Shown: positions 49,547 through 61,090 of the stretch, in pieces
How the letters are laid out: every line of letters begins with the position of its first letter
Numbering within the stretch: the first letter of the stretch is position 1
DNA from: Theobroma cacao
Taxonomy: Eukaryota > Streptophyta > Magnoliopsida > Malvales > Malvaceae
DNA: 64,000 nucleotides
Direction: 5' to 3'
Assembly: GCF_000208745.1 (NCBI RefSeq)
Contig: NC_030859.1
Span: 4,111,136-4,175,135 of the forward strand
Translations under genes and position numbers: made by a program
Notes under the pieces: generated by a model
What the model was told of the DNA's origin: nothing
Database searches by the model: none
Seen by the model: the letters and a program-made list of their open reading frames with translations, nothing else

Positions 49547-52272
49547 TGTCGTAACGTGCGGGTCCGAGAACCCGACCGCCAGACTCAATGAAAATTCTAA
49601 AAAATTAAGAGTCGCCACCAATCTTTTTACTAGGTGTGATTGGCCACCTATTGACTCGATTCTAATCGACGGAGTCTTAATTAGATTTAAGCCCGTCGAA
49701 AGAACCTTAAACTCGTCTACATTTTTTTTCAGATCTAGGTTCAGGAGTACGGTTACGTTCAGGGAAGGATTAGCACCCTCGAGACGCCCGTTCCATGAAC
49801 GGTATCATTTTTAGATTACCCTATTAGGCTTTATTTTTTAAGTTCATTTTATTTCCTTAGCTATAACTTGTTTATTATATCTCCAATTTTATCTCATATT
49901 TAACCTAAAATGGAATGCAAATGTGAGGAAAGATGAGATGCATGGTGTGAGATAAAAATGTTGGACTAATAACTTTTTATTGAGAACGTTCTCCCGAATC
50001 CGCCCATCATACTAGTGGGATCTGGGGTGTTCTCTCACCTAGGGAATTATCCGAGAAACTCACTTTCGCAAATTCAATGAATAATTCCCATCATCGGGGT
50101 TATCGTACGTTTTTCTTTAAAAAATAATATTTTCATGAATAATGAACCTAATACGAGCAAAAGTCTTTTATTAAAGACGTTTCTCGAGCCCTCTCGTCAT
50201 ACTGGTGAAATCCGGGGACACCTTTTCACCTAAAGAACTTTTCGAGGAATACCCACTTTCGCAAGACCCTCAGAAGATCCCATCATCGGGGCTTAAACTC
50301 GAAAATAAAAATATTTATATGCAATGATATGCATGATGCAATATATATATATATGCTATGCAAGTGCAATTAACTATTTTTATCACTATTATTTTCTAAT
50401 TATCATTTTATATCTTTTATTTTATTTATTTATTTTATTTTATTTATTTATCTTTTATTATTATTATTATTATATTTTTTATATTTTTTTCTTATCCTAA
50501 GTTTCTCCTATATTTCCCTTGCTATTTCTTATGAAATTTCTTTCTTTATATTTCCCTTATTTATAATTGGATACTTTATAAATTGTTCATGATTCCATGT
50601 TATTTTAATGAACAAAAATCTCATCATTTTTTTACTATTTTTATTATTTTATATTTTATATTTCTTTATTATTTTTTATTATTATATCCTTTATTTTATT
50701 TCTTATCATTATTATTTTTTATATTCTTCTTTTTCATCTATTATTTATTTATTTATTATTTCTTGAATGATTTTATGTTGTTATTTTTTTTCATAAAAAT
50801 TTCGGGATCTCGAAATCGAAGCCCTCCCATCGTACTAGTGGAGCCTTAATTCGGATTCCGAACCTAGCAAAAATTGGCTCGGGATTGCGACTTCTCACAT
50901 CCCGATCGATCATCCCATCATCGGTACATTATACTTGTAGTTAATGTTATGGAATATTATTATTATTTTCTTTTTTTATCATTATTTTTTTTATATTTTT
51001 ATTATACATTTGTAATAATTATTTTCCTAAACATAAGTTCTTTGTATAACTAAACATTTTCTAAAATATTATATATATATATATTATTTTTTATTCTTTT
51101 CTTATTTATTTTTTTATTTTTTTACGCTTTATTATTTCCATATTCTCATATCTGTATAAATTTCCTATTCTAAAATATCATCTAAAAATTTAGAACATTA
51201 CACTATAATAATTAATTAATTCTGCTTAATATTCCTAAAAACATATAAAATGGGCCTGCCTAAAACACAAACATTTTCATAAAAAGGTTAAAATTTTTAC
51301 CTGATTGGGCTAAACTAGCCCAAATAATCGGCCTGACCCGTGATCCGCTCCAAGGCCCATTGTCCAGTCTCCCGCCCACTAACCTCAAGGTACAAAACTA
51401 CATCGTTTTGATGCCCTACCCTAAGTATAAAATGACTTTTTCTTCACCCTTTTTCATTTTCTCCCTTTAATTTCTCTCTCTAGCCGCCAGATCTCTCTCT
51501 TCTCTCTCTAAAAATTCAACATTTTTCTCCCCAAATCTCTCGACTCCTCTCACCTTCACGTCGGTGTCACTCCCCAATGGTCGGCTCTCCCTAACCGGAG
51601 GCGTCGCTGGCTACCTAGATCGGCTCCTCTTTCTCCTATAACCGACGCTGATCGGGCTGTGTCCCTTCACCGGTGTCGGCTACCAAAACAGATCCCCTTC
51701 TCTTCCTTCCCACCAGCGTCGCCCAGACCGGACCTCCCTACCGTCGGCCGCCTAGATCTGCTCTCCCACAACAACCCAAATCACCCTCTCTTTTCTGGCT
51801 GGCAACACCAACCCATAATCTCTCTTTTAACCGGTGGCAAAAAAAGGGTCTCTCTCACCAGATTTGAACCACCCAAAACTAAAACACTCCACCGGTTACC
51901 CAAAATCCCTCCTAAAAATCCAGATCTCCCCTTAAAAATCAAAACCCACACTCTAAAAAGTCACTTCTTATTTCTCTTACTTTTTGCATTTTTTTGATTG
52001 ATTTTTGACTATTGATTGTGTTTGATTGTTTACTGCTAAACTAAAGTGTTTGATGGCATTTGCGGCTAGGTTTTTTTTGGTTGCTGTTTATTGCTAGGGA
52101 TTTCTTTGATTGCTCCCCTTTTGATGCTGCTACAGTACTTTTTTTTATACAGTCGATTTTTTGGCCGAGTGTAGTGCCTCACTACCCTGCCAGACGTACC
52201 TCCTATCTTTTTTGTTTTCTTCTTTTCTTATTATTATTATTATTATTTAATTAACACCAAAAATATGGTGTC
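49547..52272. mobile_element. 2726-bp insertion with target-site duplication, possible solo LTR
   Basis: The uninterrupted copy at 43220-43250 shows the original site AAATACGCCTAGG. Here TATGCCTAG precedes the insert and TACGCCTAG follows it, a 9-bp duplication with one mismatch, or 5 bp (CCTAG) if the element ends in TACG. The insert starts TGTCGTAACGTGCGG and ends GGTGTC(TACG). It has no terminal inverted repeat and no coding capacity. Inside are repeated CCCATCATCGG phrases, a T-rich stretch (50400-50780), and promoter-like features: AGCCCA, GGCCCA, GTATAAAAT at 51425-51433 and a CT-rich leader. A TG start, an internal TATA box and no pol genes fit a solo LTR of a large Gypsy type (Tat/Ogre-like). 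A 9-bp duplication would instead suggest a Mutator-type element. Confidence 0.6.
49985..50935 (+). repeat. Three degenerate internal repeats in the insertion
   Basis: A unit beginning CCATCATACTAGTGG (with variants) and ending CCCATCATCGG occurs at about 50003-50100, 50192-50290 and 50825-50925. The first two also share the middle phrase CCACTTTCGCAA or CTCACTTTCGCAA. They lie upstream of the TATA-like element. Confidence 0.6.
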
Positions 52273-52486
52273 TACGCCTAGGTAATAAATTATCTGGTTT
52301 CTATCTAAACACTCGTTCTTGCTCTGCAACAACCCTAAGTTAATTAGAATTAGTTGCTCTATTTTCTTGATTCATATGGAGAACAGTTGTTGAAACCTAT
52401 GGAATTTACACAAGCACAAAATAAATATACTAATTTCAATTATTTATCTTCCTCAAGATACAACATTTGCACTTTAAATTTAGTGA

Positions 52487-52825
52487 TCAAGCTCTGTAGT
52501 CAAGTTTTTGTAGACTGCCCGAAGCTGGCCTTGTTTAAAGGTACCCACTTGAGGTATTATTACCCATTAGATTCCAGAACAGGATTCAAGAATCCCTCTT
52601 CTTTATAAGGCTATAGGTTTCGAACTCTCAAAGGTACAAGACAACTTATTCTTTTACCCATTATATGCTGCAGATTGACTCATTATCGTTGTAAATCAAA
52701 CTAAGGACATATTGAACATACGCTACGTGAAGCTAATGGATCGAGGGATCAGTTAGTCAAAGAAGTTTCAAAATTGAGTGATACGTTGATGGTCGTCGAG
52801 CATGATAGCAGCGGGAGCAAAAGGG
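52487..52825. other. Flank between block B and LINE 3' end
   Basis: Unique-looking sequence. The part 52725-52815 reads on the plus strand as VKLMDRGIS and SKLSDTLMVVEHDSSGSK, mildly protein-like, but no family is recognised and no exon borders are clear. Confidence 0.35.
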
Positions 52826-53884
52826 TTTTTTTTTTTGCTATAATTTGGTTTCATTACTGATAAAATAAGCATCACAAGGTTCACATCTCATTTACTGAGA
52901 TGGATATTCCAAATCTGTTGTAATACACCATAGTGTACAATAACTAGTAATCTGTTGCACACCCTATCAGTAACCACCACCCAACATAAAACAAATCGGA
53001 GCAATCTACTCCTAACTTTGCCAAAGAATTTGTGAAAAAAATTGCTTTCCTAAAATATGAGTAATAATCACTCTCACGATACTTTTTCTGTAACCTGTCA
53101 ATCTCTGAAAAAATCTTCTAATATTTCTAAGGCCTCAAGGATCTTTTCTTGCACATGATACAGCAACAAGAGAGTCAGATTCTATCACCAAAGTTTTCAA
53201 AAATTTCCATGTGACATATTGAATAAGTCCAATGCAATTTTAGTAGCTACTACCGGTATAGTTCGAATCTTGAACACCAAGTGGCCCAAAGAATATTCTC
53301 ACCACTACACTGCCATTATCTCTTAAGATTCTTTCGCAGCCGGTTGGGCTTAAGTTCCCCTTACTGGACCATCAACGTTAAATTTCAGCTCGTCACTACT
53401 TGATAGATTCTAGCTAATGCTCTTTGGATTGTCACCTATGATATTTGAATTATTCACCATTTCGAGCATAGCCCACCATCCAGCCTCATCAACAACCCCG
53501 ATTTTATCTATTGCATTAATCCAAAATTTGGATGTCATTTTGATAGTAAAGATAATCTCCACCCTTTCCCCTTTCTTCTCATTGAACATTGAAAACATTT
53601 CTTCTTCACTTACCGCCAACTATTTCTTCTTCATACTAGTAATTGCCATCCAAGGAATCACCCTTATATTGACCATGAGAATTGGCAAATAATCAAGGTT
53701 CCTTTTAAAAATAATATTTTCTATAATTTTAATTATTTTTTATCTTGAGAAATTAATTTTGAACAAAATTACCTTTAATGAAACCGATCCATATATTTAG
53801 GTTCATACTTCAAACCAGTTCATATCTTTTTGAGCTTTCTTCGTTAGACTATTCATCTCTGAAGTATTTCTTATCAGAAAAAAA

Positions 53885-54030
53885 AAACTTTTAAGCATTT
53901 TGAACATTTTAAAGTGGATTTTTATACACGCACAAATCTTTGAACGTTTTGAGCATTTTTAAACATTTTGGAGTGATTTTTGATATATGAAGAAAAACCT
54001 TTGAGTATTTTGAGCATTCTTTGGCAAGTA
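53885..54030 (+). repeat. About 60-bp tandem repeats, with a matching set at 56025-56165
   Basis: Three degenerate units containing CTTTGAGCATTTTGAGCATTT and GGAGTGATTTTTTATA phrases. The set is duplicated with the 2.1-kb block. Confidence 0.6.
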
Positions 54031-54126
54031 GATATATTTGTTGATTATGTTGTTAAATGAAATATGGTGTATTATTTGAAGTTATTGATTTGTTATATCA
54101 AATTCAGTAGTTTTGGTGGTTTTTGG

Positions 54127-54520
54127 GTATTGTGTAATCGGTTTTTGAGCATTGCATGATTAATTTTTAAGCATTAAGTTATTAATATTTAAGTATTGGA
54201 CGATTATTTTTAAGTATTGCGTGACTGGTGGATATGAAATTGTGTGACTGATTGATTTGCATGACTAGTTCATATGATATTGTGTGACTGGTTAGTAAGG
54301 TATTACATGACTAGTTTTTAAGCATTGTGTGACTTAGTTATTGTCTAAAAATCAATCACAAAACCAGTCACGCAATACTTAAAATTAGTCACGCAATGTC
54401 CAAAAACTTGAAATGTAATGATTAAATCATGCAATACCTAAAAACCAATTTCGCAATACTTAAAAACCAGTGACACAATGCCTAAAAACCAGTAATGCAA
54501 TACTTAATAACTAATTGATT
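54127..54520 (+). repeat. Palindromic array of about 22-bp units, copy 1
   Basis: About ten degenerate units of the form GYATTGYGTGACTGGTTTTTAA run forward from 54127 to about 54344. About eight units in inverse orientation (AAAAACCAGTCACGCAATRCTT form) follow to about 54520. The two arms are complementary over some 180-200 bp with a centre near 54344, so one strand could fold into a long imperfect hairpin. There are no reading frames or known terminal repeats. Confidence 0.8.
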
Positions 54521-56269
54521 TGCCTGCTTGCAGTTAGGTTTAAGTTACCAAAATCATACAATGTTATAATTTATAGATATGTCTAATCAATTTCAACCTC
54601 TCAACTTTTGGGTTCTATGAATAAACCAATAAATCCAAGACCCTAAAACACATATCTTGATGTCATCTTTGCTCTTTGGGATGGTGAGATAGACAGTATT
54701 TGGCAAGAGAGAGAAATCGAAATTTAATTTTAAAATTTTTGTTTGGATGGAGGATAGAAAAGACCGAAATCATTTTAATTTGTTTGAAATTGTTTAAAGG
54801 GCATTGTTGTCAAATCATATAAAAAATTAATTAAAAACAATTAAAATTATAATGAAGTATATTTTCGAATTAGATTTATGAGGAGGGTTATTTCTCACAA
54901 TTTCTTCAATAATCAAGATATGTTCACAACTTTCCTCACAACATCTACATTACATGCATAATAAATTATTGTCATCAAAATGAATGCTCCTAGGTCTCAA
55001 AAATAGTTTTTGTTGGAATGCAATTTTTCACTGGCAGCCATAAAGAACTTTTCACCTTAAGAGGGATAATGAACTTCCACACCCAGAATACCACACCTTT
55101 GCCAAAGAATTTGTGAAAATAATTACTTTCCTAAAATATGAGTAATAATCACTCTCACGATACTTTTTCTGCAACCTGTCAATCTCTGAAAAAATCTTCT
55201 AATATTTCCAAGGCTTCAAGGATTCTTTTCTTACATATGATACAGCAACAAGAGGGTTAGATTCTATCACCAAAAGTTTTCAAAATTTTCCATGGTGACA
55301 TATTGAATAAGTCCAGTGGAATTTTAATGGCTACAATCAGTATAGTTTGAATCTTGAACACTTAGTGGCCCAAATAATATTTTCACCACTGCACTAGCAT
55401 TATCGATCTCCTAGGACTCTTTTGCAGCCGGTCGGGCTTAGTTTCCTTTACTGTACCATTTACATTAAATTTCAGCTCATCACCACTTGACAGATTCTAG
55501 CTAGTGCTCTTTGGATTGTCTCCTATGATATTTGAATTATTCACTATTTTGAGCATACTCCACCATCCAACCTCATCAACAACCCCGTTTTCATCTATTG
55601 CATTAATCCAAAATTTGGATCTCATTTTGATCATAAGATAATCTCCGCCCTTTCCCCTTTCTTGTCATTGAACATTGAAAACAGTTTAAGCTAACCAAAC
55701 TGACCATAGGGTAGCTTCACGTATCGCCAACTATTTCTTCTTCATACTACTAATTGCCATCATTCCTTCGCACAAGGAATCACCCTTATATTGATCATGA
55801 TAATTGGCAAATAATGAAGGTTCTTTTTAAAAATACCATTCATACATAAAGTGCTTTTGAAAATAACCATTTCTATAATTTTAACTAAGAAAAATTAATT
55901 TTGGATAAATTTATTCTTAAAGAAACTGACTCATATATTTAGGTTCGCAACTCAAATGGACTCATATCCTTTGTGCTTTTCTCACCAAACCATTCATCTT
56001 TGGAGTATTCCTTACTAGAAAAAAAAACTTTTAAGCATTTTGAGCATTTTGGAGTGATTTTTTATACACAAAAAAAAAATCTTTGAGTGTTTTGAGCATT
56101 TTTAAGTATTTTGGAGTGTTTTTTATATACAAAGAAAAATCTTTGAGCATTTTGAGCAGTTTTTGCCAAGTAGGCATATTCATTGTTTATGTTGTTAAAT
56201 GAAATATGATGTATTGTTTGAAGTAACTGATTTTGTTAAATGAAATTAAGTAGTTTTGGTGGTTTTTAG

Positions 56270-56634
56270 GCATTGCGTAACTAATTTTTAAGCATTACGT
56301 TACTAATTTTTAGGCATTGTGTGACTGATTTTTAAGTATTGTGTGACTGATTGGAAGACATTGCGCGACTGGTTAGTAAGACATTGCATGACTAGTTAGT
56401 AAGGCATTACGTGATTAATTTTTAAGCATTGTGTGACTTAGTTGTTGCTTAAAAATCAGTCACATAATGCCTAAAAATCAGTTACGCAATACTTAAAATC
56501 AATCACGGAATGCCTAAAAACTAGAAACGTAATGATTAAGTCATGTAATGCCTAAAAACCAGGTTCGTAATACCTAAAAACCATTGACACAATGCCTAAA
56601 GACTAGTAATTCAATACTTAATAACTAATTGATT
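56270..56634 (+). repeat. Palindromic array of about 22-bp units, copy 2
   Basis: The same structure as at 54127-54520: about eight forward units and about eight inverse units, centre near 56450. The array ends with the same ACTAATTGATT phrase. Confidence 0.8.
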
Positions 56635-57740
56635 TACCTGCTCACAGCTAGGTTTAAGTTGTCAAAGACATACAGTGTTCTAATTTATAGATATGTCTAA
56701 TTCAACTCTTCAACTTTAGGGTTTTATGAATAAACTAATAAACCTAATAATTTAAAACACATACCTTGATGTCGTCTCTGCTCTTTGAGATAGTGAGATA
56801 AATAATATTTGGCAAGAAAGAGAAATCGAGTTTTAATTTTGAAATTTTTATTTGGATAACGGGATAAAAAAAATCAAAACCATTTTAATTTGTTTGAAAT
56901 TGTTTAAAAGGTATTGTTGTCAAGTCATATAAAAAATTGATAAAAAATAATTAAAATTATAATGAAGGATATTTTTGAATTAGGTTTATGAGGAGGGTTA
57001 TTTTTCATAATTTCCTTAATAATCAAGATATGTTCACAACTTTCCTCACAACATCTACACTACATGCAGTATAAATTATTGTCATCAAAATGAATGCTCC
57101 TAGGTCTCAAAAAAAGTTTTTGTTGGAATGCAATTTTTCACTGCCAGCCATAAGGAACTTTTTACCTTAAGAGGGATAATGAACTTCCACACCCGAGAAT
57201 ACCACACCTTATGGGGTCCCTGTTGATGCTAATTTTGTAGAGCTTCTATTGCCTGCTTTACCAAGAAGATCCCGTGTGTATTCAACTCCCATATAAGCTG
57301 GTCTTTTCTGTCTCTATCTAAGAACACATTTTCTAGGATAAGCTTTAGCTCCCTGAAGGAATATTTAATTTTTCTCCCATTCGAATAGTTGCCTTGCAAA
57401 TTCAAGGCTCCATTCACTTCCCTCCCTCCACACTTCTGCCACCTTGATGTTTTTGTTCGTGGACAACTGAAACATCCTTGGAAACAGGTCTTTTAGAAGC
57501 ATACCCGAGACCTATTTGTCTTTCCAAAACGAAAATTTCCCAACCCCCTCAATCTCTAAAAGGCATACAATGTTTCTCCATGCACTTAACATTTTTCTTT
57601 TGTGGTGATTTGAGGGGGTACAAAGCGAAGCACCCTCACCATAATAATTTCTCACACAAGAGTCGTCTCCACAAGGCATCTTGATTGCATTCATACCTCA
57701 AGCACCACCATTTACCAAGTTTGAAATCCCAAATCCACCT

Positions 57741-59107
57741 TTAAATTTGGATTGGCACACTAAATTCAATTTCACCTATATCATTTTTCTTTTATCTTTG
57801 ATTCTTCTGATATTTGGACATTGTTAATATTTTTTAATTTTTTATATTATAATTTTAATTATATTTAATATTATTATTATTTAAAAAATGATTGTCTACA
57901 ATTTTTTTTTATTTTGTTTTGTATTTGTGGAATAATGACTCTCCACATGAGCCCAAATGTTCCAAAGACAAATGTGAAGAACATTAAGTGTAACCCAAAT
58001 TTGATGGGCCCAAGTAAACATATTGTAAAATGAAATAAACTGAAATTATGCAAATTCATTAAAAAAAACAATTGGAACAATTTAATTATACAAAGTCTAA
58101 AGAAATTTTGAAAGCCTGATCAATTCAACTACATGCATCATTAAAACATAATATATTTTATGTTTAGTAATCAGCTTAACAGATAGTGACTTTCTGCTAG
58201 CTATTAAAGAAACTCATCAGTCTTAATCTTACATTATGGGAATGGGGAACTGTTGGGATGGATACCTTTGCCTTTGTTTAAGATTGTCTAGGCTGTCATC
58301 TTCTCAAGTAAAAATGGGGTAATGTTATTCATATAACTCTCATGTTTTATCATTTTGATTGAAGTTTCTTTCTTTACTATCAAAAAAGAAAGTCAAAGTT
58401 ATCAGGGTCCAATTGATGATATAATTAAGCAATTTAAAAAGGAACACAATTTCTTACCAAGTAGTAACGGTTTATATTTTCAGCTTTAGGACCTTCTTCC
58501 CTGCTTCCCTCCCCTACGCAATTGGCATTTAATAAAATTCTTTTACATCAAGTTTCAAGCTCAAACTTCATATTTTGATTAATTCAACTCGAGTTACCGC
58601 CTGCTCTGATCAATTTATGTATAGATTAATTCGTCAAATAAAAGATTAATTCCTTGATTAACGAGTTTATTAATTTGAGAAAACCACAAGTACACATTAT
58701 AGACTTAATTTGTATGGAACAGGTCAAGTTTAATTGACTCGATTAATTAGTAAACATAGGAGAAAAACACAATACAAAGCAATATTGCAGTCAATTATTT
58801 GATTTGGGAAACAGTCTTTCGTCTTAAGTCATATTAATCATTGATATATATATATATATATATCCTTAATTCAGCAAGGAAATGGTCGCAGTTAAAGTAG
58901 TATACTTACTCTACCATATATATACCTTGTCAATTTCTTCCTGTCCATATGCATTCAGCAGAGTTGCTGGCTTAAGATAAAACCAATGTAAAATAGACAG
59001 ATTCCTAACATTCTTTATACGCTTCCTACACACCTAGTTAAATGAAGAATGAAGCATGATTTGAGTACATGACTATTAGCCTCGTGAAAGTATATTACCA
59101 CCAAATT
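57741..59107. other. Intergenic, nothing recognised
   Basis: AT-rich DNA with an AT run at about 58843-58862. No exon, RNA gene or element end is visible. Confidence 0.5.
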
Positions 59108-59545
59108 TATAATATATATTAAAACACGAATGTTCATAAAATTTTTTATTGACAAAAAATTAACATATTTGTTTATCAAAGTTTACTAACAAAGTACTAT
59201 TTTAAATATTTTTATTATAAATATTAATAAAATTTATCTAATTTGTAAATAAATTTTAATTATATCTAATGACTTTTATTAACAAAATGTTTTCATATTT
59301 TTAATAGTATTAAACAATTTGTAGTCTAACAGTATAAAACTTCGATTATTTATACTTCAAACTTTATCTATTAATAATAATTGTATTTTATATATGATAA
59401 TTATTTTTAAAAAATTAAAAAAATATTTACGTTTAATGTAGGTAACAATAAATATAAATATTAATAAAATTTTCAATCACGTGATGATCAGATCGTGGTT
59501 TCCCTACTGGTCAGATCCGGTCAGGCCATCTGCCATTGATAAGTC
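59108..59545 (+). repeat. Direct repeat, copy 1 (partner 62140-62573)
   Basis: About 435 bp closely matching 62140-62573, ending in the shared GATCAGATCGTGG and CAGATCCGGTCAGGCCATCT stretches. Non-coding. It is probably part of a larger segmental duplication with 60480-60800 / 63410-63980. Confidence 0.75.
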
Positions 59546-60479
59546 AAAGGTTGCTGGCAGCAGCCAAGAGAGATCTATATGTATACAGTTGGTGTTGATT
59601 AATGTAGCACATGGATCAGGTTTTTTTGTCTGACTATATGTAAAACCTTGTTCCATATTAAAAGATTTCATGTTTAGTCACTAACTCAAGGAATCTAGTC
59701 AAATTTATTATATATATATATATATATATATATGCATGGTTCCAATATTGAATTGTTATACGTTAATAGCTAGACTTCAATTGGGAGAGCTCTCCTTCCC
59801 ACATGGTTTTACATTTTCACCTTTGACTCCGTGCACTATGGAGTATGGAAATAATTCATTATTTTTTCATATATAGTCTTTTCTGGTTTGCTGGTTTAAC
59901 TTAATTTGTTTGTAAAACAAAAACTTGAAAATTTGAATATGTGAATTCGTCAATACATTTTGGAAAGGTGTGGGAGCAGTTTATAATGTTTAAAATTTGT
60001 TTTACATGTACAAAATGAACAGTATTAATATAAAATCAATATATATTATTATATTTGTGTATATATAATGAGTCAAATAGTTCAACAAGGAACTTTTCCA
60101 AGGATTTGTATATTATTTTTGTTTAGTAACGATTGACCGGAGTTATTAATGATATAATACTTGAAAAAACTTTTAAATTATTTTAAAAAATTTAAATAAG
60201 TTTTTTACTTTTTTATTACTTTCAAATCAAATAAATTCTTATAACTAATAATTTACTAATTATTATAAATAAAAAATATTATTTGTGATTTTATATTCAC
60301 GTAATACTAATATGATATTGAAGTGACGTTAACGTAAAAAGTGAAAAATGTTATATGATTTTATCATCATTTGACGTTATCATCAATATAACATGTCAAT
60401 ATATCACGTAATATAAAATGATAAATAATATTTTTTTATGAAAAATATACATTATTATTACCAAAAGCCAAATCCTAAA
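59546..60479. other. AT-rich intergenic with AT run and dispersed repeat
   Basis: An AT dinucleotide run lies at about 59709-59733. The stretch 60230-60430 is related to the AT-rich family at 30207-30770. No gene is seen. Confidence 0.5.
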
Positions 60480-61090
60480 ATACTTTGAACTTTTATGATT
60501 ACATATAGAAATGCAAATAAATAATCCCCAGTAGCAAGGTACCAAGAGTTGGAGATCTAGACATCTCAACTTCTTTCCAATTGCCGCTCACGATAATGCA
60601 GTACGAGAGGATGCGATGTATGTCCGAAAAACTGTCCTAGGTACCGCAACATCCACGTCACCAGACTTGTATGTGCATATTGTTCTAAGAAAAGCCGACA
60701 CTAATTCAGCTTGTGCATGTGGATCTTGACCCTTATGTAACATATTAGCATAACAAGCCAACCAATCAGCATCAACTAAGCATCTGTTTAACATATAAAT
60801 AACTTCTTCTCTTTTACTGCAAATCAGGAAACACCATAACCGATCTTATGACATGACACTTTCCTATATTTTCCTCCTTATTTTTGATGAAGCTAAAATC
60901 CCCACCCACACACCACCATATATCTTTACATTATAATTCATGTAATAAGTTTGCCCAAAATTCAATTCTTTGTGTCTTACCGGTGGGAGCATAAACATTC
61001 AAAAGCTACACCTTCGAGACAACCTACACACCTTCCCATTAATGATAATAATGAGTGGTTTTTTATATGAAGCATTTATTGTTTGACATA
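60480..61090 (-). mobile_element. LINE-like fragment with endonuclease motif
   Basis: On the minus strand, 61015-60880 reads LLNVYAPTGKTQRIEFWANL and, with a stop, WWCVGGDFSFI. These correspond to the NVYAP and GDFN motifs of LINE apurinic endonuclease. Downstream at 60794-60588 a short frame reads LVDADWLACYANMLHKGQD. The segment 60480-60800 recurs at 63410-63980. It is decayed. Confidence 0.5.

Larger units (their letters stand above)
47342..52486 (+). repeat. Duplicated block B containing polygalacturonase gene 2, split by an insertion
   Basis: The counterpart of block A (40770-43449). Homology runs 47342-49546 and resumes at about 52273-52486 after a 2726-bp insertion. Both flanks outside the block are LINE-derived (46590-47341) or lie close to a LINE 3' end (52826). 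Confidence 0.8.
53017..57207 (+). repeat. 2.1-kb tandem duplication (53017-55097 and 55098-57207)
   Basis: The two units match along their whole length. Each starts TTTGCCAAAGAATTTGTG and ends GAACTTCCACACCC..GAATACCACACC. Each carries an RNase H fragment, an AT-rich segment, an inverted 22-bp array and a stretch of zf-RVT. Divergence is visible but moderate. Confidence 0.8.
52826..57740 (-). mobile_element. Decayed LINE with internal 2.1-kb tandem duplication
   Basis: Read on the minus strand, the 5' part (57740-57210) encodes the end of LINE reverse transcriptase and the zf-RVT region: NYYGEGASL, LSAWRNIVCLLEIEGVGKF, SFWKDK and IWELNTHGIFLVKQAIEAL. RNase H-like fragments follow at about 55790-55098 and 53690-53017 (cut by stops). 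The element ends near a plus-strand T-run at 52826-52836, which is a poly(A) tail on the element's strand. About 1.25 kb of unrelated AT-rich DNA with inverted arrays lies between the zf-RVT and RNase H parts in both duplicates. The element is inactive. Confidence 0.7.

Noticed and set aside
50583..50849. An 88-codon Phe/Tyr/Leu-rich frame resembling a membrane protein
   Set aside because: It is a translation of a T-rich low-complexity tract inside the 2726-bp insertion.
51659..51997. A 112-codon Pro/Ser-rich frame in GC-richer DNA
   Set aside because: It follows a TATA-like box and CT-rich leader of the insertion, has no recognisable domain and two overlapping frames are equally open; more likely LTR leader sequence than a gene.
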